The notes under the pieces: model-generated | The model's input: only the letters and a program-made list of their open reading frames with translations | Databases searched by the model: none | What the model was told of the DNA's origin: nothing | Made by a program: the position numbers and the translations under genes | Shown here: positions 25,280-36,800 of the stretch, piece by piece | Position numbering within the stretch: position 1 is the first letter of the stretch | Layout: the number at the start of each line of letters is the position of its first letter | Assembly (NCBI GenBank): GCA_942159475.1 | Contig: OW804094.1 | Location: forward strand, 10,945,555 to 11,009,554 | Direction: 5' to 3' | DNA length: 64,000 nucleotides | From: Sthenelais limicola | Taxonomy: Eukaryota > Annelida > Polychaeta > Phyllodocida > Sigalionidae

Positions 25280-25535
25280 TAAGAGCCGCGAGGCAGTGAA
25301 ATGGTACTTTTGGCAAGAGGCTACAGGGTTCAAACCCAGTACTCTTTGGTGTCCTCTCATTCCCAAGTCAGTGCTTTAAACATGTGTGCCATCTCAATGA
25401 TCATAATTAAATTATTAGCTATTATATTTCGATGTATATGATATGATAAATAATAGGTTTTTCACTTGGCAAATCAAACGTATCACAAATGTGGAATTTT
25501 GTCAATAAAAAAAAAAAAAAAAAAAAAAATCTCCC
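25280..25535 (+). repeat. SINE-like element with poly-A tail
   Basis: A B-box-like GGGTTCAAACCC follows GGCAAGAGGCTACA, and the segment ends in TTGTCAATAAAA and a run of A. A second, related tail is at about 25060-25100. A tRNA-derived SINE is the best reading; the A box is poor and it is not a functional tRNA. Confidence 0.4.
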
Positions 25536-26679
25536 AACACTCAACCCTGCTCCCCCATTAAAGGAAAGGATCTGTTAGCTGATATTTAAGACCCATCCTC
25601 AGCCTTTCGCCCAGCTCAGCTTATAGATGATCAACTATACCAGTCATGTATTCTTACTATTGGTGTCAGGTTAAACTTGGTAAGTTAATTAAGGCCTAAT
25701 ATCTGACTAACTTGGGAATACATGAACATAATCACCATTATGGAGATGCCTATTTTGTACAGAATTTAAAAGTACAAGGCTATAGAGAAGATATTGAACA
25801 AGCTCAGACCAGAGCTTCTAGTGAAGGAAATACGGTATCTCCACATAGTAGCAGGTAAGATTCAAACCAGAGATGCCATCCTATATCTTGAGTAAAGTAT
25901 CAGAAACAAACATTAATATTTAATCTGAGATGATAATGCTCAATATGGGCTAGGTTAAAATCGATTTGCGAAATGACTATGTATCTTCATTGTACTTGAC
26001 TACTTGTGAAATGATTTGACTTATTGATTTGCTGTATAAACATTCTAAAAAAAAAATTAAAAAAAATTATGTTTTTCTATATGCTGGGTTCCACCAGAAC
26101 AGGTGCTGTACCCAGCGGAAATAAAATCTTAAAAAAAACAAAAAAAACATTGACTCTCAAAGTGCTACATAATCTGATATTAGATTGACATAGCAGAAAT
26201 GGCATCTCTGTAAAAGAAAGAACTAACTAACAAAATAAAAGCAAAAATAATCTGCGTTACACAGCTTGAGCTAAGGGGTTGTGCTATTACTTTTACTTCT
26301 CTCCACAGACATTGGTTGAAGAAAACATTTTAGGGAGGAGGTCCCTGGAGAAACAGATGCAGGAAACCAGTTTGTTCAGGTTTCTGTCACGAAAATAGAA
26401 CAATTATAAGATTTAAAAAACGCAAAAAGTTAAGAGCAGAGCTTGCTTTAGGGTGTCTAAACAAAGTTACTGCAAAATTAAGTTTCTCTCGGTTAGATCT
26501 TAAATGGTTTTATGATCGTAACAGCAATTGATAAAATGAGAGAAAATCACAGGTATATTGGTAAACCTGGCTATATCAAATCACATTCTGATTCCATACA
26601 AGGTGTGAAAGCAGTGATTTACAATTAAAGAAATTAAATGTTGCCCGCATTTCATGATACTTGCATATCGCACACACAC
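25536..26679. other. Intergenic DNA with one repeat fragment
   Basis: About 25950-26050 (GCTAGGTTAAAATCGATTTG to TTTGCTGTATAAACATTC) is the reverse complement of a fragment inserted in the MITE at about 33310-33420, so it is a dispersed element 3' end. Otherwise nothing recognised. Confidence 0.45.
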
Positions 26680-26795
26680 TTAAGGGTCTAGTCCACTAAG
26701 CTGATTCTCATGTGATTTTGTGCCGCAGAGGACTCTGTTGCACTAACTTCTGTGAGAAGCGCATGACAATCGGCTTAGTGGACTAGGCCCTTTAA
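26680..26795. mobile_element. TTAA-flanked hairpin MITE
   Basis: GGGTCTAGTCCACTAAGC and GCTTAGTGGACTAGGCCCT form inverted ends of a 108-bp element, with TTAA at both junctions (26680-26683 and 26792-26795). The interior (GATTCTCATG...GCATGACAATCG) is itself palindromic. Sister copy at 30662-30769. Confidence 0.85.
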
Positions 26796-26911
26796 TGAGG
26801 CTGACACAGACATTGATATAGATTAATGTAATAAAGAAACATTTTCTAAGCTAACGATTATCACTTCATTTCAATCACTTTGAATCCCCTTCAGGCTCTC
26901 TTGGAAGACAT

Positions 26912-28480
26912 TTCAGGACGAGAAGGACCGACCAGAATGCTAATTCATAAATGTTGGCAGAAGACAGACTATGCATAAACTCAAAGTTTGTAGAAATACA
27001 GGGATTGGATAAAACTTAAGGCGTTCTTTGAGTATAGTAAGAACAATGGATAAAAAGCATTTAAAAAAAAAGGGAAAATTATAATTTCACAAATGGAATA
27101 AGCTTTTTTTTATCCATCTTATAATGAATTTAAAAATGCCATTTCAGCAAAGGTGAATATGCAAATGCGTAAATACTTACACACTGGTGCTGGTGCTTGG
27201 GACGTCACACAGGATAGCGGCAGGGAAAGGGGTGAGGTGTCACCCTCCCCGCTTTCCCTTCACTTCCCGTTGGGTAAGAGAAAATATTTCAGGACGAGAA
27301 GCACTGGCTACAATGCTAATTCATAAATGTTGGAGGAAGACAGATTTTGCGTAAACTCAAAATTCGTAGAAATACAGGGATTTGATTAATCTTAAGGCCT
27401 TCTTTGAGTATACTAAGAACAATGGATAACAAACATTTAAAAAAAAAAAAGGGAAAATTATAATTTCACAAATGGAATAAGCATTTTTTTATCCATCTTA
27501 AAATGAATTTAAAAATGCCATTTCAGCAAAGGTGAATATGCAAATGTGTAAATACTTACACACTGGTGCTGGTGCTTGGGACGTCACACAGGTCAGCGGC
27601 AGGGAAAGGGGCAAGGTGTCACCCTCACCCCTTTCCCTTCACTTCCCGTTGGGTAAGAGAAAATATTTAGGACGAGAAGCACTGGCTAGAATGCTAATTC
27701 CCCATAAATGTTGGCAGAAGACAGACTTTGCCTAAACTCAAAGTTCTTTGAGTATAGTAAGAACAATGGATAACAAACATTTTTTTTAAAAAATAAAAGG
27801 AAAATTATAATTTCACAAATGGAATAAGCATTTTTTTTACATATCTTATAATCAATTTTAAAAACGCCATTTTGGCAAGGGTGAATATGCATGCATATCA
27901 TAAGGAATCTTAAAAATGCCATTTCAGCAAAGGTGAATACGCAAATGCGTACATGTATGCACACTGGTGCTGGTGCTAGGCACCACCCGCAGGACGGCGG
28001 CGGCAGGGATAGGGGTGTCACCCTCACCCTTATCCCTTCACTTCCCGTTGGGTAAGATAAAATATAAGCAGAGATTAACATCATAAGATATGATATTTTA
28101 TATCTCAGACCATTGCTTTGCTTAATCATAATCTAAAATAAAATTTGTCATAAGTGATGAATTTGAATGATTTCATGTGCTGTTCTGCCACCAATAAAAA
28201 AAAATATTTTCTAACCTAACAATTATCTGTTCAATTCATATCCCTCAAAACAAAAGGGAAATAATAATTTCACAAATAGAATAAGCATTTTCTTATATCT
28301 ATCTTACAATCAATTTTAAAAACGCCATTTTGGCGAGGGTGAATACACAAATGAGTACCTGGTTGCACAGAGGTGCAGCTCCTAGGCACCACCTGGCGGG
28401 TGGAGGCAGGGAAAGGGGTGGTGCCCCCCAAGGGGGGGATCCCAACCCCCTTCCCTTTGTGTAAGATAAAATACTGACAA
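26912..28480. repeat. Degenerate ~377-bp tandem array
   Basis: AGGACGAGAAG recurs at 26915, 27291 and 27669 (periods 376 and 378). Shorter, diverged units continue at about 27890-28060 and 28250-28480. Each unit contains GGCAGGGAAAGGGGTGAG...CACCCTCACCCCTTTCCC, a strong hairpin. The first two units also have a minus-strand donor-like GTAAGTATTT (27176, 27556), lost in later units. No reading frame is conserved between units. Confidence 0.85.
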
Positions 28481-28486
28481 AAATAC

Positions 28487-28900
28487 CGTCAAAGTTATGA
28501 ATTTAGACATCAATATGTTATTATACTTGTATGTACAGACATTATACATGTTTAGACAAAAGTCTAACTGTATTAGACTTTTGGTGATACATATACTTCT
28601 TGTATTTATGAAGCTATGTCTTCCGACAAACGAGGCGGTTTGAGGACACTATCTAACCATTGTTCTTTGTAATCTCTCTACTTGAGACAGTAGAGAGACA
28701 ACAAAATCCTAGTGGTAGAGATAGTGTTTGTAAGTCCATGTTTTGATCATGGGCAAGTCGTTCAGTAACCTATTTTCTCATACTTTGTTGGAATGACTCG
28801 CTCAACTACAGTCTTAAGTCTTAAAAATAACTTAGTTACAAAAACAATTGAAATCATGAAATGGTGCTCGTTGTTGGAACAAAGGCTGACAAAAATTAAT
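28487..28900. repeat. Third copy of the minisatellite-flank repeat
   Basis: CCGTCAAAGTTATGAATTTA through the AAAGTCTAAC/TTAGACTTTTGG hairpin, the CTCTCTACTTGAGACAGTAG hairpin and GATCATGGGCAAGTCG, then a segment matching 24590-24665. It shows the original order of pieces separated at 19-24 kb, without any minisatellite. Confidence 0.8.
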
Positions 28901-30657
28901 CTAGGCCATTGCATGGGGTTGGACAAGCACACTGCCTTCCCCGAGTGGTCCACTCAGTGACCGTGCGGTGAGTTCCGTAAACTCTATTTTGGTTTGGTTT
29001 GGTTTGTTTCACCTCCGCTAATCGTAATTAAAAGTTGGCAGATATACTGTGGTTTTATTATTTTATTCTGAAGTAAACTCTATACTCTGAATGCAACCAC
29101 TATCTGAATCAACTGAAATGTGACTTCAGATGAGCTGTGAGGCCGCCTCTACCCGGGCAGAGGAGAGGCGGTTCAGATATTGCTAGTGTCTGTAGCGGTG
29201 GCCAGATAGACATTCTCTCCCCATCTTTCCCCCAAGAAGGGTGTGTGCCCTGAGTTTCATCTACTCGGACTGCCACCAGGCAATACAGACACATAGGAAT
29301 TTGAGAAAATTTTGCTATATATTGGTGTAAAAGGGTGTATTTTGGGGGATATTTGTCAATGATTCCATTAATTCAAACTATCTTAAATCAGATGATAATC
29401 TGAGAACTTGTATCCCTAGATCTCTCACACCATTGCCTATCCTAATGATCCCAATCTAAATTACATCTTTAAATTCCTTAACACAATTTGTTACAAAAAT
29501 CAAATGAATTAATGATCATTTGATCTCATATGCTCTGCTGCCATCAAGTGGTGGAGCGATGTATTAAAAATCATGGGAAATCAAGAAGAAGAAAAACTGA
29601 GATGGCATTAAAGGTTGAAATATATCATGCAAGGCAAGGGGAAATGGAAAGGTTATTTTGATGCTATCAATCTTTGAAAGTTCCGACGAAATTTGGTAAA
29701 TCGAATCTTGTGAAATGTTTCTGAAAATTGTAGAATTTTTGTGTGAAAATTTGAGGTTAAAAATGATGAAATTTGGCAAGGATGCTGATTTCAGTGCAAA
29801 TACTGATGACTTTTATCCTGGACTATTCTGATCAATACTTATCTGTGTTTGGGCACCTTGTGTAAGTATCTTTGTGTGTTTGAGACTAAAGAGCAGTATT
29901 TAAACATAATACTGAAGTACATCAAACAATTTATGAACAGAACATTAATTGAAGAGGGCAGTGACAGAAGGCCCAACTGATCTATATCACTTGAAAGCCC
30001 GACCGATTTATATAACTTGAAAGCCTGACTGATCTACATAACTTGATAGCCCGACCAAACTATATAACTAAGATCAAAATTAAATGAAATCATCTGTTGC
30101 CTCTTTTGTAACATCTGGCTATGCATAAGTTTTGATAAATATTCATAATTTTCCAGGGACAATCCTTAACTTACAGCACAATCTTCAAACTAATCTGATA
30201 CCTTCGTGATCGCTTTAATGCACTTCACAAAAATGCAATTTCAAATAAGCCGAGAAGAGCGATTTTTACAGCAACTAACCCCTTAAAGTCACTAACATTA
30301 CAGTATGAGTTATGGTGGGGTTTTGTCAAAGCATTAGGACAAAAAACAATTATAATAGGTCAGTTGTTATAATACCATTTAGAGTCTGCAATGAGAAATT
30401 CTGGGAAACATTCTCTGATACTGATCATTTGCTGCACCAATATGCCGAGATACTTTTAGCTGCAGGATGATTTAGGCTCACCTAAAATTGAACATTTGAT
30501 TGAAAACTATAAATTTTATGAAATCTAATGAGCGCTACGGCCTCCTACCACCCCACATAGCCGCACCAGCGCCACCTACATCTACACCTACACAACACTC
30601 ATAAAGGCACTTCATTCAAGAAACTGCAAGTGTTCAGAATTACCACATTTCATTTGC
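28901..30657. other. Intergenic stretch downstream of TTF1
   Basis: No gene recognised. Small features are a GGTTTGGTTTGGTTTG run (about 28990), a GC-rich palindromic patch (CGCCTCTACC...GGAGAGGCGG, 29142-29171) and about four copies of a ~29-bp unit (ACTGATCTATAT...CTTGAAAGCC, 29970-30070). Confidence 0.4.
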
Positions 30658-30773
30658 TGTAAGGCCTTAGTCCACTAAACCGATTCTCATGCGATTTTGC
30701 GCCACAGAGGACCTTTTACCACTGAATTGTGTGAGAATCGCATGAGAATTGGCTTAGTGGACAAGGCCCTGTA
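30658..30773. mobile_element. Hairpin MITE just 3' of TTF1
   Basis: AGGCCTTAGTCCACTAA and TTAGTGGACAAGGCC bound a 108-bp element with a 4-bp TGTA duplication (30658-30661 and 30770-30773). Same family as 26684-26791. It lies 74 bp beyond the TTF1 stop codon and so may be in the transcript's 3' UTR. Confidence 0.8.
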
Positions 30774-30846
30774 TTCATTCTCCGCTGTATTATCTTTCTC
30801 TACTACTTTCTATTCTTCTCCTAAAGCCTTCTTCTTCTACCTTTGT

Positions 30847-33800
30847 TCAGGATGTATCCTCTTCCTCCCCCTCCTCCTTTTTCATCTTTTTCTTTTTCTT
30901 CTTCTTCCTCTGTTCAGGATGTTCCTCTTGCTCCTCCTCCTTTTCCTTCTTCTTCTTTTTCCTCTGTTTAGGATGTTCTCCTTCTTCTTCCTCCTCCTGC
31001 TTCCTCTTTTCCTTCTTCTTTTTCCTATGTTTAGTATGTTGCTGCTCCTGCTCCTGCTCCGCCTGAGTGTCCTCCTCTCCCTCCTCCAGCTCCTCTCCCT
31101 CTCCCGCTAGACGGAGCTGATCCCGTAGATCGGCCTCTAACTTGGGCACCACATGCTGCTCCAGCCAGTCGAGGATGACTGCAAGTAAATTGTACATCAG
31201 ACATCCATTACAAGTAAATTGTACATCACACATCCATTACAAGTAAATTGTACATCACACATCCATTACAAGTAAATTGTACATCACACATCCATTACAA
31301 GTAAATTGTACATCAGACATCCATTACAAGTAAATTGTACATCACACATCCATTACAAGTAAATTGTACATCAGACATCCATTACAAGTAAATTGTACAT
31401 CACACATCCATTACAAGTAAATTGTACATCACACATCCATTACAAGTAAATCATACATCAGACATCCATTGCAAGTAAATTGCATCCATTCCCCTTATTA
31501 AACATCACCAACACAAATAAAGGGCCAAGACGTTAATGGTATTCTCCCCAAATTCAGACATTACTTTTCTGTTATCAAAACTAGTTGGTTCTATTTTATT
31601 CGACAATATATATTTAACAATCATGTACATTTTTGTAATTTGGTATCTGCTCCAGGGAAATGTAGTGGAAACTTTATCTTTATCTATTTTCAATTTGTAT
31701 GTATGGCTCTGGACAAGGATTTAGTCAAATACTGCGGACTCAATTTAAGGCGTTTTTAAAATTTTTTTTAATAGGATAGTGTAAAATACACTAACAAAAA
31801 AATGCAACCACTTCTACAAATAAATATCGCCGAGATGCTTAGAATTTTCATTTGTATCAGAAATAAGGTTTCTATATGGCAAAATAAGTGGACGGTGCGA
31901 GAACTTACCGTTGAAGTCAGCCATGATATATCCGGGTACTTGACACTTGAGTTTGTGCCACTCAAGCTTAACCTCACGCGCTCCTTCAGTTCTGCAGCAA
32001 CAAACAGTAAATATAGATTTAGATTTAGAAACTTTTGTTTTCGACATTTTCACTGTAAGGAAGAATTTCTCCAGCCAACTTAAAGATAAATATCAGCGTT
32101 GTCAGCACTGCAGCAGGCGGGAATTCAAGGAACTAATGCATGAAACAATAGAAGTCAATATATTTTGTTCAAACTTTGTATTGAGAAAGAACATGGTTGG
32201 GGGAATACAAAATGCCAAAAAAACTGGATGTTATCATATTATTTTGTGTTTTAGGGATGAGTGAAGTTTACTTCCCTTCACTATTGATTTCAATGGGGGA
32301 AGCTCATTGTGATACAAGTTTAGCTGAATAACTTTTTTTTTAGTTCAATGACCCCTTATTTTTTTTTAATTGGGAAGGTAGAATAACATGTCAGCAATGT
32401 ATATGCAGATTTTAAAGAAAATCGTATGATTCAATCACATGCTATTGGGGAAAATGCAGAAAATAGCCGTTTTCCCATAGACTTCTATAGTGAACAGTAA
32501 TAGATTTCAGTGGTCCCTGAAATAAAAACTAGTCCAATGACATATGGTTTTTGGGGGCTTTTTGGGTTCCCCCAACCATGTTCTTTCTAAATCCAAAGTT
32601 TAAAGAAAATTCCATGATTCATTCATTTTTAAGTAAACACTGGTATTTACCTTTAAGGGAGGTTTACAATAATGTTGTACTTACTGTGAGGAGAGCTTGG
32701 ACCTGACTTCCCACCAGTCGATGTAGAACTCTTCCAGAACATTCATCTTCCTCAACCTAGGAGTAAAGTAGCGTTTATATGACATCATCAAATGTATGAT
32801 CATTTGGTTCAGTTTTCATCCCCTATTGTACGGCATGTATATAGTGTATGCCTTTGAATTGAATTGAATAATCTTTTATACAAGAGACAAACAGGTCTAC
32901 AGGCCTCTGGGAAGGTCCCAGCTCTTCCAGCCGTTACCTTTACTAAAGGACAGATATCTACATAGGTAACTAGAGTGTTGGCACCAGAAGACACTTGCAT
33001 TTTGTGAATACGCCGTCAGATATACAGTTCTTGTTTAGTTCTATCTTATTATTGGTATACACTCTAGTAATAGCTTCTAACCACCAAGATCATAACCACA
33101 ACCTGGAAGGATGTGTAAAGTGGAGAGGTGAGGTGCATATATATGGGTCAGATTTTCAGAAAATGTACAATTCGCCTTCACCAATCCTCTCGAACAACCA
33201 ACATTTAAGACTAAAATGAGCTTCAAAATGCAGTTTAACATAACAGAACTAATACTTTAAATCAATGCGATCCCAAATATACTCAGATATACCCGGTATT
33301 CTTCATTTTTTTTATTTAGAATGTTTATACAGCAAATCAATAAGTCAAATCATTTCACAAGTAGTCAAGTACAATGAAGATACATAGTCATTTCACAAAT
33401 CAATTTTAACCTAGACATGGGCTCACGGGTATATAAATCCTTGCTGAATTCCATGGTTTTCTGTCCACTGCTGTATCATTTGTCTGCCAAATTTTGCGGA
33501 ATTTCCTAAATGTGTAGAGCTGCCAATTGTACATTTTCTGAAAATCTGACCAACATACAAACATAGTCCTACATAATGTGGAAACAGAAGTGGGTACCTA
33601 CTCTAGAATGAGTTCCAGCTGATCCTCTGAACCAAACGGTCTCTTGGAGGCGCCGTACACCTTCTGCCAGTGCAACGTCTGCACCCTGAATAAAACAAAA
33701 TATTTATTGAGTGAGTGAGTGAGATTGGTTGCTTTACGCCCTTATCAACACATTTAATATGGTTATATCAAGGGTGGGAGAGCTGAGAGGGAGTGAGTGA

Positions 33801-36800
33801 GAGAGATTGGTTGCTTTACGCCCTTATCAACACATTTAATATGGTTATATCAAGGGCGGGAGAGCTGAGAGGGAGTGAGTGAGTGAGATTGGTTGCTTTA
33901 CGCCCTTATCAACACATTTAATATGGTTATATCAAGGGCGGGAGAGCTGAGAGGGAGTGAGTGGGTGGGATTGGTTGCTTTACGCCCTTATCAACACATT
34001 TAATATGGTTATATCAAGGGCGGGAGAGCTGAGAGGGAGTGAGTGGGTGGGATTGGTTGCAAGGGAGAGAGAGTCAGAGAAAAGAGACAGAAAGGCACTT
34101 TAGGATTGGTGAAGGTCAATTGTACATTTTCTAAAGACTTGACCCTATAGACGTTATTATATTTATTATTATATGATAAATATAATAGATTTATATTGTT
34201 ATATTGAGAAACATTTGTTGAAAATGGTTTTCGCACGGGCCACGATCCATCTAGGGTGGGAGATCTGAGAGGAAGGCAGTTTATGATCATACCCAGGAAA
34301 TAGAGATAGAGAAGAAGGGAGAGAAAGACAGAGAAAAAGTGACAGGAAACCAAGCTCTGATGATGACATACCAGCGACTCCGGCACTGCACATCGTTCTT
34401 GCCAGGGACGTGTTTGGCGATGGCAAACCAGGGGATACCGTCGAGGTGGTTGACAGAACCCTTCTCCTTTATAACAGCCTGTGTCAATGCCTCATCATCC
34501 TGCTCATTCCAGTACTTACTCTTGTCTGTAATATCAAACATAGCAAACTCTATATCATATATTGATTATATAATTACAGGGTCTCCACGACTTGGGACTA
34601 TAGGGGTCAGATTTTCGGAAAATGTACAATTGGCTGCTCTATGTATTTAGGAAATTCTGCTAAATTAGGAAACAGTATGAGTATATTTGGTATCACATTG
34701 GTTTAAAGTATCAGTTCTGTTCTGTTAAACTGCATTTTAAAGCTCATTTTTGTCTTATTTGTGGGTTATTTAAGAGGATTGGTGAAGGCGAATCTGATCT
34801 GTTTGACTATAACTATAATCACTATAATGACCACAGTATAATTTTGAAATCCTAAATAAGTCCCAAAGTCTACAACCAGCCCTCCCAATAACTTTAAGAA
34901 GAAGCACTGTAACATCACTGTTGCCTTGTGTAATGATATACATGTACAAATATATGAACTTTATATGATTATTAATGGTTAATATGAAAGAGCACGGCGT
35001 CGACACAACTGTATTATATGTATTTCAATCATTCCACAACTTCTTGTATTACCAATGTACCTGGAGTATGGATACTGTTCTTATATTATTACATTGGCTT
35101 ATGAATTTAATTTACCTATCCCTTCTATGTTCGATAGAGTTATATAGTGGTTAAATCACAAATTTTGTATGTGAACCTTCTTCTCATTGTATTATGTAAA
35201 ATTTTTCTCTAATAATTCAGGCTGTCCTGAGAATATTTGTGCTTTATGTATGAAAATGTTCAGACCTGAATAAAATATTTTTAAATCTAAATCTAAAATT
35301 TAAATCACTTACTGTCCAATTTGCGCTTCAAGGACCTGACAAACTGGATGAGTTTCTGACCGCTGACTCCCAGGTCCACTGCCATGTTGCTCCACCTCAA
35401 CTTGCCCGACTTGTTTCTCACCTCTGTCATCAGCTTCAGGTCTTCCACAGACCTGCAAACATGGTTGATGTTTAATAGGGTTGTTTGGGTGGATGCTTTA
35501 TCTGGTTAATTGGATGCTTTATATGGTTGATTGGATGCTTTATATGGTTGATTGAATGCTTTATATGGTTGATTGGATGCTTTATATGGTTGATTGGATG
35601 CTTTATATGGTTAATTGGATGCTTTATAATATGATTGATTGGATGCTTTATATGGTTGATTGGATGCTTTATATGGTTGATTGGATGCTTTATATGGTTG
35701 ATTGGATGCTTTATAATATGATTGATTGGATGCTTTATATGGTTGATTGGATGCTTTATATGGTTGATTGGATGCTTTATAATATGGTTGATTGGATGCT
35801 TTATATGGTTAATTGGATGCTTTATATGATTAATTGGATGCTTTATATGGTTGATTGGATGCTTTATATGGTTGATTGGATGCTTTATAATATGGTTGAT
35901 TGGATGCTTTATATGGTTGATTGGATGCTTTATATGGTTGATTGGATGCTTTGTATGGTTGATTGAATGCTTTATATGATTAATTGGATGTTTATATGGT
36001 TGATTGAATGCTTTATATGATTAATTGGATGCTTTATATGGTTGATTGGATGCTTTATGGTTGATTGAATGCTTTATATGATTGATTGAATGCTTTATTG
36101 ATTGATAGGATGCTTTATATGTTTGGTTGATTGGATGCTTTATATGGTTGATTGGATGCTTTATATGGTTGATTGAGTGCTTTATATGGTTGATTGGATG
36201 CTTTATATGGTTGATTGAGTGCTTTATATGGTTGATTGGATGCTTTATATGATTGATTGGATGCTTTATATGGTTAATTGAATGCTTTATATGGTTGATT
36301 GAATGCTTTATATGATTGATTGGATGCTTTATATGGTTGATTGGATGCTTAATATGGTTGATTGGATGCTTTATATGGTTGATTGGATGCTTTATATGGT
36401 TGATTGAGTGCTTTATATGATTGATTGGATGCTTTATATGATTGATTGGATGCTTTATATGGTTGATTGGATGCTTTATATGGTTGATTGAGTGCTTTAT
36501 ATGATTGATTGGATGCTTTATATGATTGATTGGATGCTTTATATGGTTGATTGGATGCTTTATATGATTGATTGAGTGCTTTATATGGTTGATTGGATGC
36601 TTTATATGGTTGATTGGATGCTTTATATGGTTGATTGGATGCTTTATATGGTTGATTGAATGCTTTATATGATTGATTGAGTGCTTTATATGGTTAATTG
36701 GATGCTTTATATGGTTGATTGGATGCTTTATATGGTTGATTGGATGCTTTATATGGTTGATTGAGTGCTTTATATGATTGATTGGATGCTTTATATGATT

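Noticed and set aside
25290..25345. Functional tRNA gene
   Set aside because: Only a B-box-like GGGTTCAAACCC is present. The A box is poor, no cloverleaf with an anticodon arm was evident, and a poly-A tail follows, which fits a SINE better.
30697..31110. Plus-strand 137-codon leucine/phenylalanine-rich 'membrane protein'
   Set aside because: It is the antisense of the K/E-rich C-terminal exon of TTF1; the minus strand has the splice-consistent reading.
35556..35966. 136-codon frame repeating MLYMVDW
   Set aside because: It is the 20-bp intronic array read in a frame kept open by the repeat; it lies on the opposite strand of a TTF1 intron.
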